Source of the DNA: Ceratorhiza oryzae-sativae
Taxonomy: Eukaryota; Basidiomycota; Agaricomycetes; Cantharellales; Ceratobasidiaceae
Assembly: GCA_030998015.1 (NCBI GenBank)
Contig: JARWMV010000237.1
Location: 620,001 to 684,000, forward strand
Reading direction: 5' to 3'
DNA: 64,000 bases
The position numbers and the translations under genes were made by a program. A model generated the notes under the pieces. It made no database searches. It saw nothing but the letters and a program-made list of their open reading frames with translations, and had not been told where the DNA came from. Shown one piece after another: positions 9,541 to 20,414 of this stretch; within the stretch, counting starts at the first letter, position 1; each line of letters opens with the position of its first letter.

Positions 9541-11283
9541 ATGAAGGCAACCTGCACCACCCTCTTCGCTGCCCTCCTTGCAGTTTCGATCCCACACCAT
9601 GTTGCATCGCACGGTTTTGTTAAACAAGTCACCGTTGGCGGGTTGGGCTACAACAGTCTGAAGCCTGGCTCTACGGTTCCCAACAACTCCCCAATCCGTG
9701 TAATCACCGACCAGTCGCCCGTGAAGGATCTCCAGAGCAAGGATATGATCTGTGGATTCGGTGCTACTGCTGGTCTTGTTGTCGCATCTGCAAAACCTGG
9801 CGACAGTATCGAGTACGCTGTGAGTACTTGTACCCCATCATTTGTGTGCTCGACTAACTCTTCTATTTGCTAGTGGGCTAATGCTGTCGCCGACAACGGC
9901 AATTGGATCCATGATACTGGCCCAATGATGACCTATATGGCCCAGGTTCCTGCCGGCCAAGTGCGTATTTTTCCGACTTCCTGCTCGTACACGTTCTCAT
10001 TATTATGTTTAGACTGCAGATACATATGATGGTGTAGGCGCGAAATGGTTCAAGACCGACCAAGTTGGCAAGAAAAACAACAAGTGGGTTCAAGCCTCGC
10101 TCATGACTGGTGCGACATTCAAGACGAAGATCCCGGAGACACTCCCCGATGGCGACTATCTTGTTCGTCATGAAATCATCGCCCTTCACAACGCCGCAAA
10201 CAAGGGCGGGGTCGAGTTTTATCCTTCTTGGTACGTCCAATGTACAGTTTTGGCCGTTTCCCAGGTCCTGATATTCATTTTGAAGCCTTCAGCTCCGTAT
10301 TAAGAATTCCAATGCGGGCAAGGCATTAGTCCAGGCTACTCCGACCCTGGCCTTCCCTGGGGCATACACAGCAACCGATCCAGGCCTTCTTGTTGATGTC
10401 TTCAGCCAGGCCCCAGACGGAAGCGAATACAAATTCCCTGCCGGTCCTATTGCGAACGTACCGCCCCTGGAGCGACGGAAATTCTCCCGCTGCTGAAGCC
10501 GAGCTTTCAACGTCCTCAAGCGCTCCTGTACGAACCAGCACCGTCGTCTCGTCCACCTCTACGTCCTCTGTTGCGGCTTCAACTTCTTTCACCTCCTCGC
10601 CTATTACGACTTCTGCGACCGTTATCTCGACCCCTGTGTCGACTGCGTCAACTACATCTTCTGCTGCCTCAACGGCCACTCCCTCTGACCTCGCTGCCAT
10701 TCGCCTCGCTAACGGACGCACCGCTCAGGAGCTCAATTTGCGTTTCCAGACCCTTTCAATTACCGAAAAATGCGAACCCCGCGATCCTGGCTGCATCGAT
10801 GGAGAGTTTTCTGTTTGCACACCAGAGGGAACTTGGGTCAAGGAGGGCGCTTGTTTCACTGGTGCTTCTTGCTTCGCTGTACCTCTGACGAACATCAACG
10901 GTACTCAAGTCGGATGTTTCCCTCGATCGGTAGTTGAGCAGGCGATGGTCGACTCTGGCGTTGGCAGGGTAATTGCAACAGAAACCGCATCGCTGGCACC
11001 TACTTCTGCTTCGAGCTCGAGCACTTCCAAGTCCACCACCGCTCCCAGCACTATCGGGGGCAGGTCCAGTGTAATCACTACTGCTTTTGTCACCACCTTG
11101 ACTCCCACGTCGACTCCGGTGATTCTGTCTACATCCTCAGTCGCGAAGGTTACTTCCACTAGTACCAGCCTAGCTCCTAGCGCCACTCCTGTCAGCAATA
11201 GTGGCGCTCCTGCAGTCGTCATTGGCATTGGCTCGAAACCTGCACGCCGGATGCTTCGTTGGGAGCGTCGCGGATTTAATTAG
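9541..11283 (+). CDS. secreted AA9 monooxygenase with Ser/Thr linker and six-cysteine C-terminal module
   Basis: Second AA9 enzyme in tandem with the first. Exons: 9541-9819, 9874-9960, 10013-10230, 10286-11283. The signal peptide (MKATCTTLFAALLAVSIPHH...) ends before HGFVKQVTVGG, giving the N-terminal copper histidine. The second histidine is in WIHDTGPMMTYMAQV. The axial region is EFYPSCLQLRIKNSNAGKA, restored by the 55-nt intron with a GAAG acceptor. After PAGPIANVPP a Ser/Thr-rich linker leads to a module starting near SDLAAIRLANGRTAQELN. The module has six cysteines (C-x6-C-x7-C...CF, ending GTQVGC) and is followed by another Ser/Thr/Pro stretch. The frame changes by one base at the CCCC run at 10464-10467. 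The exon sum is one base over a multiple of three, so one extra C would explain it. Read literally, the protein would stop right after the AA9 domain. The module resembles cysteine-rich binding modules on fungal carbohydrate enzymes, but I cannot assign a CBM number. Confidence 0.85.
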
Positions 11284-12091
11284 GTTCACTTTATACCTTT
11301 ATTTTTTCTCTGAGATACACACACTCTTTCCACCTCGCTACGCTCTACTCATAAATTTTTTCTATAATTCACTGTTTATGGACTCCGGATTCTCTCTATG
11401 ACTTGGATTTGCAATACAGATATATTAGGCCTACATGGTCGCTACCTACTTGTATTGTAGATTCTGTAACGCCTTACACTGCATTGAATTAACTATTTTC
11501 GACCTTTTCTAAATCGAAACATGGGGGTATTGGAGCTGCTTGGGATTCACTCAGGCAGAAGTGAAGCAAGTAATATCAATAGTCTACTTTCAGGCATCCC
11601 TCAACTCCAGTTGCTCTTTCGCAGAGCGTAGTAGACGTTGGGGCAGCCCTGCCTTAAAAACTTAGGGCGTCAAACGTTCGGTGACAGGTGCCGGAAGTGA
11701 TTGGATTTGAGCCCCAAAATAGCGCAAGGAGCCACTACATCCGCAGTGAGTGGTTATATGCGCCTGTTCAAAACGCTGCATAGACAGTAGACTATGCGAA
11801 TTCGCCGAATCGTGGTGTAACAAGTTCATCATACTGGTTCTAATATTGTTTCAGACCTCAAAATCAGAGCCGAGTATTTCAAGTCATATTTGGCTCGCAC
11901 CCTGAACGCCCGACAGTTCGCCAGGTGATATACATGTTGTTTTACGTGTTTTGCCCCCTCAGTCGCGCCTCCCGACGACCACCAACACCTCAAAGGTTTC
12001 CCTTTTTTAAGCTAGTGGCTACCGTCCGTGCTTGCGGCACCCAACTCTCTTCAGGCTCCTACCCTTTGATCTGACGGCAGCTTGTCGAAAT
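11284..12091. other. intergenic, nothing recognised
   Basis: Mostly non-coding in appearance on both strands. The last 100 bases should include the promoter and 5' leader of the next gene. Confidence 0.45.
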
Positions 12092-13186
12092 ATGACTGAC
12101 GACAACTGGGAACCAAACTCCCCGACGGTTGACGTACTCCAAAGAATCATTGAACTGGCTCGGGAATCATCTAGAACACCTGGTGCAGAGAACGACAACC
12201 AGAAAACCAGAGACTCTCAACGTATGGCCAAAATTACGATGCAAATGGCTATGAGTGCACTCGAGGCATCCGAAACTCAACAAGACCCGATTGAATCGAT
12301 GATCATGCACAAAATAGCCGAGGAAAAAGAGCGACGCAAGGCGGAGAGGGCAAGAGAGAAGGCCCGTATCGAGCAGGAGCTCCGCGACCGAGACAAATAC
12401 TGGGAAGCGGAGGTTGAACGGGTTCGAAAGAGTATAGAGAAGCGGATGACCGAAGAGCGGGAACTTGAATGTGAATGGCAGGAAGCCAAGTATGAGGCCA
12501 AGAGGAAGCAGGATGAGGCCGACCAACGCTCAATCGAACAAGCGGCAGCCGATGCAGTGAAGCGGGCCCAGCAAATGCTATCAAAGGAGCAAAAGAAGGT
12601 CGAGCTGGCGTACCAGGAAGCTTTGGAGGCCAAGAAGGAAGCGGACCGGCAACGTGAACGAGCAGAACGAGCAGAACGAGCAGAAGAAACGCTCAATGAA
12701 CAGCTGGCCAAGGAGAAGGCCAGTTGTCGGTTACTTCAAGACCGGCAAGAGTCGGTGGCTTGGAGACGATACGAGAGCCAGTGGCGCCTGTTCAAGAGAA
12801 TCTCGTGTATTGCTCCAGATGGCAAAGCGGTTTTCCGTTTCGAAGACGTTCCATGGCCTACCGTCGTTCCTCCAGATTCTCCCAGCGCAATCGCTCCACA
12901 GGAGCTCGCAGGTTTTTTGTTTTCGGGCCCGCCGTTGGAGCAAGGAATGAGCTTGAAATCCAGAATCAAAGAATGTCTCCTAAGATGGCACCCAGATAAA
13001 TTTTCCGGAAGGTGAGCCTATCATATTCGGTTCGTTATGTAGCTAAATTTTGGATATACATATAGATGGATGAAATACATAGTAGATAGCGATAGGGAGA
13101 GAGTCAGGCAAGGTATCGACGCAGTAGCCTGCGCAGGGAATCAGGTGCACTCAGAGTACTCAAGCCAAAAACAATTAACGAATTAG
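12092..13186 (+). CDS. NFKBIL1-like coiled-coil protein with WHPDKF motif, copy 1
   Basis: Exons 12092-13011 and 13066-13186, 346 residues. After a short N-terminal segment, about residues 70-235 form a highly charged Glu/Arg/Lys-rich coiled coil. The C-terminal part has RYESQWRLFKRI, then FRFEDVPWPTV, then CLLRWHPDKFSGR-WMKYIVDSDRERVRQGI. The PWP and WHPDKF (J-domain-like helix) pattern resembles the C-terminus of NF-kappa-B inhibitor-like protein 1, a large basidiomycete family. The biochemical role is unknown. I start at MTDDNWEPN; an in-frame ATG 60 bases upstream at 12032 is possible. The intron splits the Arg codon right after WHPDKFSG, the same place as in the other local copies. Confidence 0.8.
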
Positions 13187-13344
13187 CTCGATTTTTGTGA
13201 CAATATTTAGTAATATCTGGTATTTAGCCGCATCAGATTCCCATTTCAAGCCGCCACCACGGTTCGCCGCCACTCACGCCAATCAGGCCTAGAGCCGACT
13301 CCGGAGGACCAGCATCCAGTAAATCAATAACACCGCGAGCCCCT

Positions 13345-14349
13345 GTGAGAAACGACACGTTTGGTGATGTATTCAGTCGAATTTCCCCCCGAGCTGGACT
13401 CGCTTCAGACGCTCTGGCTAGGGCAATAATCATAGATCAACCAGAGCCTTCACAAGCTGCGCGAGACTCACGCAAGGTTGCAAAAGCGGCTCTTCACATG
13501 GCCATTGAGATGCTGGGTGCTGCTGATGAGAAACAGGATGAAGCCGACAGGGATCTTTGGGAGCGTTGCCGAAGAAAAGGAACGACGAAAGGTACAAAAT
13601 GCGGCACAGCGGGAAAGGCTGGCACAGGCAGAAGAGGAGGAAAAGGTATGAATTTGAAAAGAGAAGAAGTGAGAAGCGCAACGACAACGTGAGGATGCGG
13701 AGTGTCGTACCGCAGAGAAGGCGACGGCTGAGCTCTTAAGCAAGCCGAAAACGAAGTGAAGAGATACACGCAAGCTGCTGGACGTACGGAGCGGGCCGAG
13801 TGCGAAGCAGCTAAAGTGCGCGACCGCGCTTAACGAGCATAAGAGGCGCAACGACAGCAAGCTATGAAAGCCGAATCTCGTCAGGAATTACGAGAACGAC
13901 AAAACGAATTAACGGCTTGGTCTCGGTACAAGGAACAGTGGTAATTTCTCAAATGTTTTGCGTCGGTTGCTGCTGCGAACCCAACGGGCGTGTTCCGGTT
14001 CAGAGACATCCCTTGGCCAATGTCGTCCACACTTTCCACTCCCACCGCTATAGCGAAAGAGAAAATCTCTTGTTTCCTTCGTTCATCGGGTTCCGTTCAG
14101 CTTAGCTTGAAGACAAGAGTTCGCGACTGCCTCTTGACATGGCATCCTGACAAGTTTTCTGTGAGGCAAGCTCCAAATATCCAAAATCCTTCACTGGTAA
14201 AAGCTGACTGAATATCGAAAAACTCTTGCGGATGTATGCGTTTTGTCCTCGAAGGCGATCACGTTCTTGTCTCTGAAGGTGTCTCGGCGGTTGCTCGAGC
14301 AGGAAACGAGCTACTAGCTGAATATGAAAAGCCTGGAGGTTCACGTTGA
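13345..14349 (+). pseudogene. degenerate NFKBIL1-like copy 2
   Basis: Clearly homologous to its neighbours but broken. The start region (AARDSRKVAKAALHMAIEML) matches copy 3. The coiled-coil part then switches frame several times and meets stops around 13560-13920. The conserved VFRFRDIPWPMSSTLSTP and CLLTWHPDKFSVR are still readable at about 13995-14165. The terminal exon piece (MRFVLEGDHVLVSEGVSAV, then ARAGNELLAEYEKP) lies at 14236-14349. Multiple independent lesions argue for true decay here, unlike the single-base breaks elsewhere in the window. Confidence 0.8.
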
Positions 14350-15428
14350 AGGCATCTTAGACAGGCTGTTACCCCACAAGCACAAACCTCAGCCCCACGT
14401 CCGATCAACTCATAAGGGAGCATTTTTGGTATCGAATTGGAATCTACCATGCTTTGTAATCGCTTCAGCAGTTCCTTTTGCTTTTCTAAGGGTCGATCCT
14501 TGCGGTATAAATGTTCACATGATGAGAATTATGGTCGTGATTTAAGTACATGTCTGGGTCCCGAGACCACTCAGATCGTCTGGGGTGAGTCAATATATTG
14601 GACAATCTCGATCATCGGCCCAGGGGTATCGTGCGATGTATTATACCCTCCGGTCTCCCTTAATGACGAATATTGCAGTATTAATCAGCGCATTTGCGCG
14701 AGTAGAGTTGCAGTTATATGCAGCTTAAATCAATTGAACATGAGGTTCAAATTATTGATTCCTCGAATTCAACCTCTATATCCATCCGGGAGCCCAGAAG
14801 TAGTTGGCCGTATTGGTCGAAGGCATAGTCAGCAACAATTCGATTGATCAAGAGGTAGATGTATACAAACCTCCAACCTATGGGAAATTCCGGCTGCTAC
14901 GATTATTATATTCGCCAGTTGAGGTTCGCGATTATGCGTTGACAAAAACAATTATTATCGACATAATTGGTTGAAATGTGGGCTCTGTACCCACACTTCA
15001 ATTGGATTCGTTGCTATATGCTTGGTTGCGTCCCCTCTTCGGATGATCCAGAGCAATAAATATGCCATTGCTGTGTTCGCCTTGGAATACGGTATGTGGT
15101 TTGAGGCAGAACCGCCATATATTTTAAAGCTGATTAGTTCGTCGTCACGTTCGGCCAGTGTGTAACTAAATTTACAACATATGGATGGATGCATGTAAGA
15201 ATCAATAGGGAACAACATGATTTGAACTAGGAAATTATTGCGGCACCCACGAAATCGAGTGTTCTGGGAGGATTCAAGCCAAAAAGCGTCATTACTTAGT
15301 AGTCGCCAGATATGGATGTTTGACGCTATTTGGAAGCAAGCAAGATCAGGATGTGCAACACGTTCCAATTGTGCTGCTAGCCACACCAATCGTCCTACAA
15401 CTAACGCTCGGGTTACTTGTCTGCTCCA
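14350..15428. other. intergenic between pseudogene and copy 3
   Basis: AT-richer non-coding stretch. I found no exon-like segment of either the local family or anything else. Confidence 0.45.
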
Positions 15429-16504
15429 ATGGCACAGAAAAATCAAAGCAAAAATGAATGGCTCGACGAAATGTTGCGTCGGATGTTCGTTCAAACCGAA
15501 AATAGTACAGAGAATCAAGCTAGCGCGATGGGCGAAGAAGAGGCAAAAGCTGCGCAAGCCGCACGAGACGCTCGACGACTTGTTCGAGCAGCCATGCAAA
15601 TAGCCATCGGAGTGCTGGACGCTCTTGATCAAAAGCAAGACGAGGCAGACAGCATTATATTTAAACGTCTAGTCTCCGAAAAGCACCAACGTAAGGCAGA
15701 GCGACATCGATTGGCCGAAGAAGAACGGCAGAGAAAGTCGGAGCAGGCCAGGCAGGCAGAAGTAGAAGGCATGCGTCGCGCTATGGAGCAGCTTCGGTGG
15801 GAAGAAAAGGAGCAGGCCCGGATCTTAGAGGACAAGAAGCGAGAAGAGCGACGGCGACGGGAGGATGCAGAGCGTCGCGCTACCGAAAAAGCCATGGCGG
15901 AGGCTCTCAAGCGAGCACAAGAGGAGGCTAGGAAGTGCCGTGAAGCTGCGGAACGTTTCCAACGTGAAGCTGCTGAAGCACGCAGCAGGGCCGAACGGGC
16001 CGAAGAAGCGCGGCGGCAGCAAGCAATGAAGGCCGAGTCAGAACGCCAACACAACAATCAACAGAATCAGTCAACAGCTTGGTCTCAATACACAGAGCGG
16101 TGGGAGCTGCTGAGGCGCTTTGCCCTGTCTGCCACTCCAAATCGTGGCGGAATATTCCGTTTTGAGGACATTCCTTGGCCAATGATATCAAAACCTTCCG
16201 ATCCGGGTATGATCACAAAGGGCGAAGTTGCGGCCTTCCTGTATTCGACATCTCCAGGTCAGAGAATATCGATGAAGACGAGAATTCGTGAATGCCTTTT
16301 GACCTGGCATCCTGACAAGTTTTCTGGAAGGTCGGACCTACTTTCCTTTCCGTTGTCTGTATAACTAATGCAATAACGAACTAAAGATGGATGGGGTTTG
16401 TAGTTGAAAGTGATCGTGCCCGAGTCTTGGAAGGTGTGTCGGCAGTTGCACGGGCCGGGAATGAGATAATGGCCGAGTATGCGAGTCGAAGGAACACGCT
16501 CTAA
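15429..16504 (+). CDS. NFKBIL1-like coiled-coil protein with WHPDKF motif, copy 3
   Basis: Exons 15429-16330 and 16387-16504, 339 residues, frame intact. It has an N-terminal segment with EAKAAQAARDARRLVRAAM, then a long Arg/Glu/Gln-rich coiled coil (about residues 80-205). The conserved C-terminus follows: AWSQYTERWELLRRF, FRFEDIPWPMISKPSDPGMI, CLLTWHPDKFSGR-WMGFVVESDRARV, ARAGNEIMAEYASR. The intron interrupts the Arg codon after WHPDKFSG, identical to copies 1 and 4. Its best local relative is the pseudogene at 13345-14349. Function is unknown; a helical scaffold or chaperone-like role is only a guess. Confidence 0.82.
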
Positions 16505-16844
16505 ACGGCCTCCGTATGTTGATCCCCTAGAAACTGGGAGTCTATACTAATACGTAAAGGATATTAGGGGGAACTATCGATGTCGCATGAATTTGATTGG
16601 ATATGGAGCTTTCCTACAGCTAAAAAGATGCATGTAGTCGCTTGGCATACGCTTTTCGGAAATGTCTTGATTAGGCTAATTGGCATTTGGATATCCCATT
16701 CTTTCCCGCTTCCGTCATAACCACCCTTTATATCCCGTCTGAAACTAGGGTTTCTGCGCCTCTGAGGAATACTGTCCACTTCCCTATGTAGTTTAAATCG
16801 GCGAGCTTGTGATTGATGTGGCTATGTCCACCACATAGTGCTAC
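16505..16844. other. short intergenic, convergent gene ends
   Basis: Separates the 3' ends of copy 3 and the GTPase gene. No gene seen. Confidence 0.45.
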
Positions 16845-18889
16845 CTAACTATGTATATATAAGAATGATGAGACCACACCGGCTTTAAGAGTAACACTCG
16901 TTTCGAGATCTTCCTGGGCATCCGCAGCACGTGAAACGCGCAGACCAAAGCCTGTGGTAGCCAAAATATATTCGGGTTGGTATTGCGCGTTGGATTCCTG
17001 CTCGACCATCAATTCCGGGTCGAAGGTATGGAATGGAGAGTAATAGGTTGGGGAGAAAAGGCCGAGTGAAACAATCTCCCCCTTTAGCGTAGAATTCCAA
17101 TCCCAAGCTGCCTGGACAACTTGAACGAGTCCATCCAAATGTTTGTTCTCGAGCCAAATTTCTGCCTCATATCCGAAGAAACAGCTGATAAGTGGGGCCA
17201 AGAATTGATTAACAAATTCCTGGGCAATCAAGCTTGTCCGATATCCACAAGTCGCCTCAGTTTCGCCTCGAAATAGACTCTTAAAAGTAATTGAGCGCCA
17301 CTTCCCAGCACCGAGTTGATTTTCTGAAAAAGAGGAAAGCAATTAACTACGATGAACATGTATGAACTAGGGTGTGTATTCACCTTCTAGTTGAATATCA
17401 CTGTACATCGAAAGAAGTACATCATTTCGGGAGGGTTCGGCGGTCGGATGAAATGGTTCAAATACCTTTTTGTAGAGGTGCTGACAGAGTAGTGTGCGGA
17501 TGGCATAATCGAAAAAGTCTTCGATTGGCATTCCAGTGCCATCGGATGAAGCAATCACTGACGATTTCTCATCTTCGTGTCCGAGAAGTGTTTGAAGTTT
17601 GGATAGTTGGTGAGCGTTCAAAGCAGTCAAGTCGCAAATATCTTGTTCAAACATATGTTTTGCATAGGTCTCCACCAGATGCACAGAAATGGAGCGACCC
17701 AAGTCCCCGATGTTCTTGTTTAGCTCTTCAAATGCTGCAATGACGTCATCTTCTTCAATCTCCTCCAGCCCAAGTTGAGATGATAGCGACTCATATTTGT
17801 GCTGAAGCTCTTCAAGCTGTTGACGAAGTTCATCCACCTCTGCCTCTTTCAGAGCAAGTTGCTCTTTCGTAACGCGGTGGGCAAAATCGGCCGATTTTAG
17901 TTCCTTTAGCTGCTTGTCCATCGTACACTTGAGCGATTCAATCTCCTTCGTCTGGGAATTAAGAGATTGTGAAACCTGTTCCTCGAGGCGCTTCTGCATT
18001 GACTCTTTTTCGTAATAGCCCAGACCCTCTTCAATCTGATCTTTCAAGCCTGTGAAGCCCTTACGCGCTCCCTCGTGTTGGGCACGAAGAACGACGGGAT
18101 CTCGATCAACACAAGAAAGCACTATATCGCTAACATCCGCACCCTCCAAGGTCGAAGCCTCGATTATCGCGTCTTTTAGTAGCAGCTGGCGGAAGATGCT
18201 AGTGGAGGCGAGCGACTGGACAACAGACGTAGGTTTGAACATTCCTAGCCCTTTCGGTACGACCGCCACAACGAGCCGCGATATGCCAGAGTCGCCGAGC
18301 AAGACATCAGAGAGTACACCCAAGTTTTGTATGAACGCTCTGCTTTTTATGGGATCTCCAGCACGATGGATATACACAATGCCAGAGACACGAAGTGTTC
18401 GTTGTGCCCTGTGGTTGTAAACCGTTGAATGGTTGTTGGAGCATGTCTGAAACAGTCACTCACGGAGCAATCAAGAAATCCGCAAGCTTCGAAAATGCCG
18501 TTTCATTGCTCATATATGGGTTGTCAAACCCTGGGGTATCGATTAATATGATTCGCCCTCCCTCAAACTCGACTCGGTGAATTGCCACGTCCGACGTAGG
18601 CTCGAGCCGTTTGCGGCGCATGGAAGTGTCCTGGTGAGCACAAAAAGCTTCGATGAACTTTTCTGTGCTGTCAGGGGACTTGTAGCGAATATATAAACTG
18701 AACGACGCGTACGAAAGATTTTCCCGACCCCGAGCGACCGACAACCCTAACGAAACCAGGAATTAGTACATGGGGCGGAGCCATTAGATTGGGGATATTC
18801 CGCCGGTGTACATACAGGATAACACCGCGTATCTGATCCAATGTGCCACTTTTGGTTTCAGCTGCTGCTGTGCTCTCAGCTTTGCTCAT
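16845..18889 (-). CDS. P-loop GTPase-like protein with coiled coil (AIG1/septin-like G domain)
   Basis: Minus-strand exons 18889-18816, 18746-18464, 18408-17384 and 17323-16845. The first splice (GTATGT donor, TACTAAT branch) creates TLDQIRGVILVVGRSGSGKS, a clean Walker A/G1 motif. G3 is IILIDTPGFDNPYMSN, followed by LRVSGIVYIHRAGDP and RLVVAVVPKGLG at the position of strand 5. A canonical (N/T)KxD G4 motif is not visible. Residues of roughly 260-350 are a strong Glu/Leu/Gln coiled coil (EVDELRQQLEELQHKYESLS). The C-terminal 150 residues have no family I recognise. Just after the P-loop (about 18713-18722) the frame shifts by one base in a TTT run. A 34-nt intron there would also restore frame. 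These GTPases are abundant in Agaricomycetes and of unknown role. The gene sits inside the WHPDKF family array. Confidence 0.75.
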
Positions 18890-19354
18890 GATTCGAGGAT
18901 GGAGGCCGAGGAGGGAGTTGAACCCATGCTAATCACGTGTTTATTTTCAGCCTCACGCAAGTAGCGTTGTATATACTTGTGTATTATGACCTCGTTTTGG
19001 ATTTACGCAACTGAAACCTACACTTGCAAGTAGATTTCCCGCCTCTGTTAATTTCATCCAAAAGGCAATATCAAGCAGTTTTTGAAACAACTCGGGACAT
19101 GACGCATACATCCATAACAAAAGACCTTTATTCGCCCTTTATTGAAGCGTGGCAACATACAATGCAACAATAGGGGTTACATAAATACCAATTCAGGAAT
19201 TAAAGAACTAGGACGTTCAGAAGCTCAAAAGGCCCAAGCAAGGCTTTGTTCTCCGCGTCGCTGACGAACAACAGCTTGCTATGACCGAGAGAATCCCTCC
19301 GAAGCCTTATAAGGCCTGACAGATCGGCCTCGGACTCGCCACAAAAATCTCACC
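18890..19354. other. divergent promoter region of GTPase gene and copy 4
   Basis: The two genes point away from each other, so this roughly 465-base stretch should hold both promoters. No coding sequence seen. Confidence 0.45.
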
Positions 19355-20190
19355 ATGTCAGGCTTCCTCGAAACTACCCACGTACCAGTGTACAACCGCT
19401 CGTCATTGGGCACGCGTCGCAAGTCGACGCCGTGTGTGCCGCTTCGGTCACCGCCCGCATTCTTGGCTTCATACCAGTCTCCTCCTCACGACTACGGGCC
19501 GCCATGGGACGCCCGGTCCTCTCTACAAGCCCATGTCGAGCGTTGTCAGTACTTGGAACGACAACTAGCTGCAGAGCGACAGGCACGCGCAGAGTCCGAA
19601 GCGCTGCACGAAAGGGCTGCCGCACAAGTCAAGTACGAACTCGCCGAGCAAAAGGCTAGAGCCGAAAAAAAGGCTCGGCAATGTGACGGGTTGAAAGCGA
19701 TGTTGCAGGATGGGCGGGGAAAGCGCCAGTACTTGGAAGGGATGATGAGGGCACTTCAGGAGGATAAGGGAGGAAAGGAGTCCGAGGCGGTTGCCCACGA
19801 GCGCTACCAGCAACAATGGGACTTGTTGACTCGCTTGAAACAGGTTCTCGGGGCAGAGAAGCCAATATTGGCATTTGCTGATATTCCGTGGCCAACGTTT
19901 AATCGTCCCACAAAGCCGGAGGATATTACGAAGGAGGAGGTTGTGAAGTTTATCGAGGCCTCGCCAACGTCCAAGCTCAACCGCAAGGTAACAAAGGAAC
20001 AACTGCTTACCTGGCACCCAGACAAATTTTGTGGAAGGTGAGTCGGGGTTAAATGAATGGGCCTGAAGCTGATGCGAGTTGCGGTAGGTGGCTGCCGTAT
20101 GTAGTCGAGCGAGATAGGCTGCAGGTTCAGCGGGGCACATCGATCGTAGTGCAATTATTGAACGAAATCATGCGCGAGGGTGGAAACTGA
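19355..20190 (+). CDS. NFKBIL1-like coiled-coil protein with WHPDKF motif, copy 4 (short form)
   Basis: Exons 19355-20037 and 20088-20190, 261 residues, frame intact. Compared with copies 1 and 3 it has a different N-terminus rich in Pro/Ser/Arg and a much shorter coiled coil (about residues 55-130, HVERCQYLERQLAAERQARA). The C-terminal block is conserved: RYQQQWDLLTRL, LAFADIPWPTFNRPTKPEDI, QLLTWHPDKFCGR-WLPYVVERDRL. The intron again splits the Arg codon after WHPDKFxG. The divergent N-terminus suggests an older duplication than copies 2 and 3. Confidence 0.82.
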
Positions 20191-20414
20191 AACTTATGAC
20201 AAGCAGGCAGAGAGATGTTTATGTTTTATACTTTCCTAAATTTATGAGTAATATATTCCAAGGCGAGATGCCAAACATGTTTCGTCCCAGTATGTATATA
20301 CTGTCGAAATATCGTTTCGTTTGTCGTAGATGTCTCACTCGATCATCTTTCCTTGGCACCCGAATACCGATTAAGTAGAACTAACAACTAACCAGAATAA
20401 ATACAGACAAAACA

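Noticed and set aside
12277..12711. Ser/Arg/Cys-rich minus frame opposite the first coiled-coil gene
   Set aside because: This is the antisense of Glu/Lys/Arg codons, a standard artefact of coiled-coil genes; the same occurs at 15629-16057.
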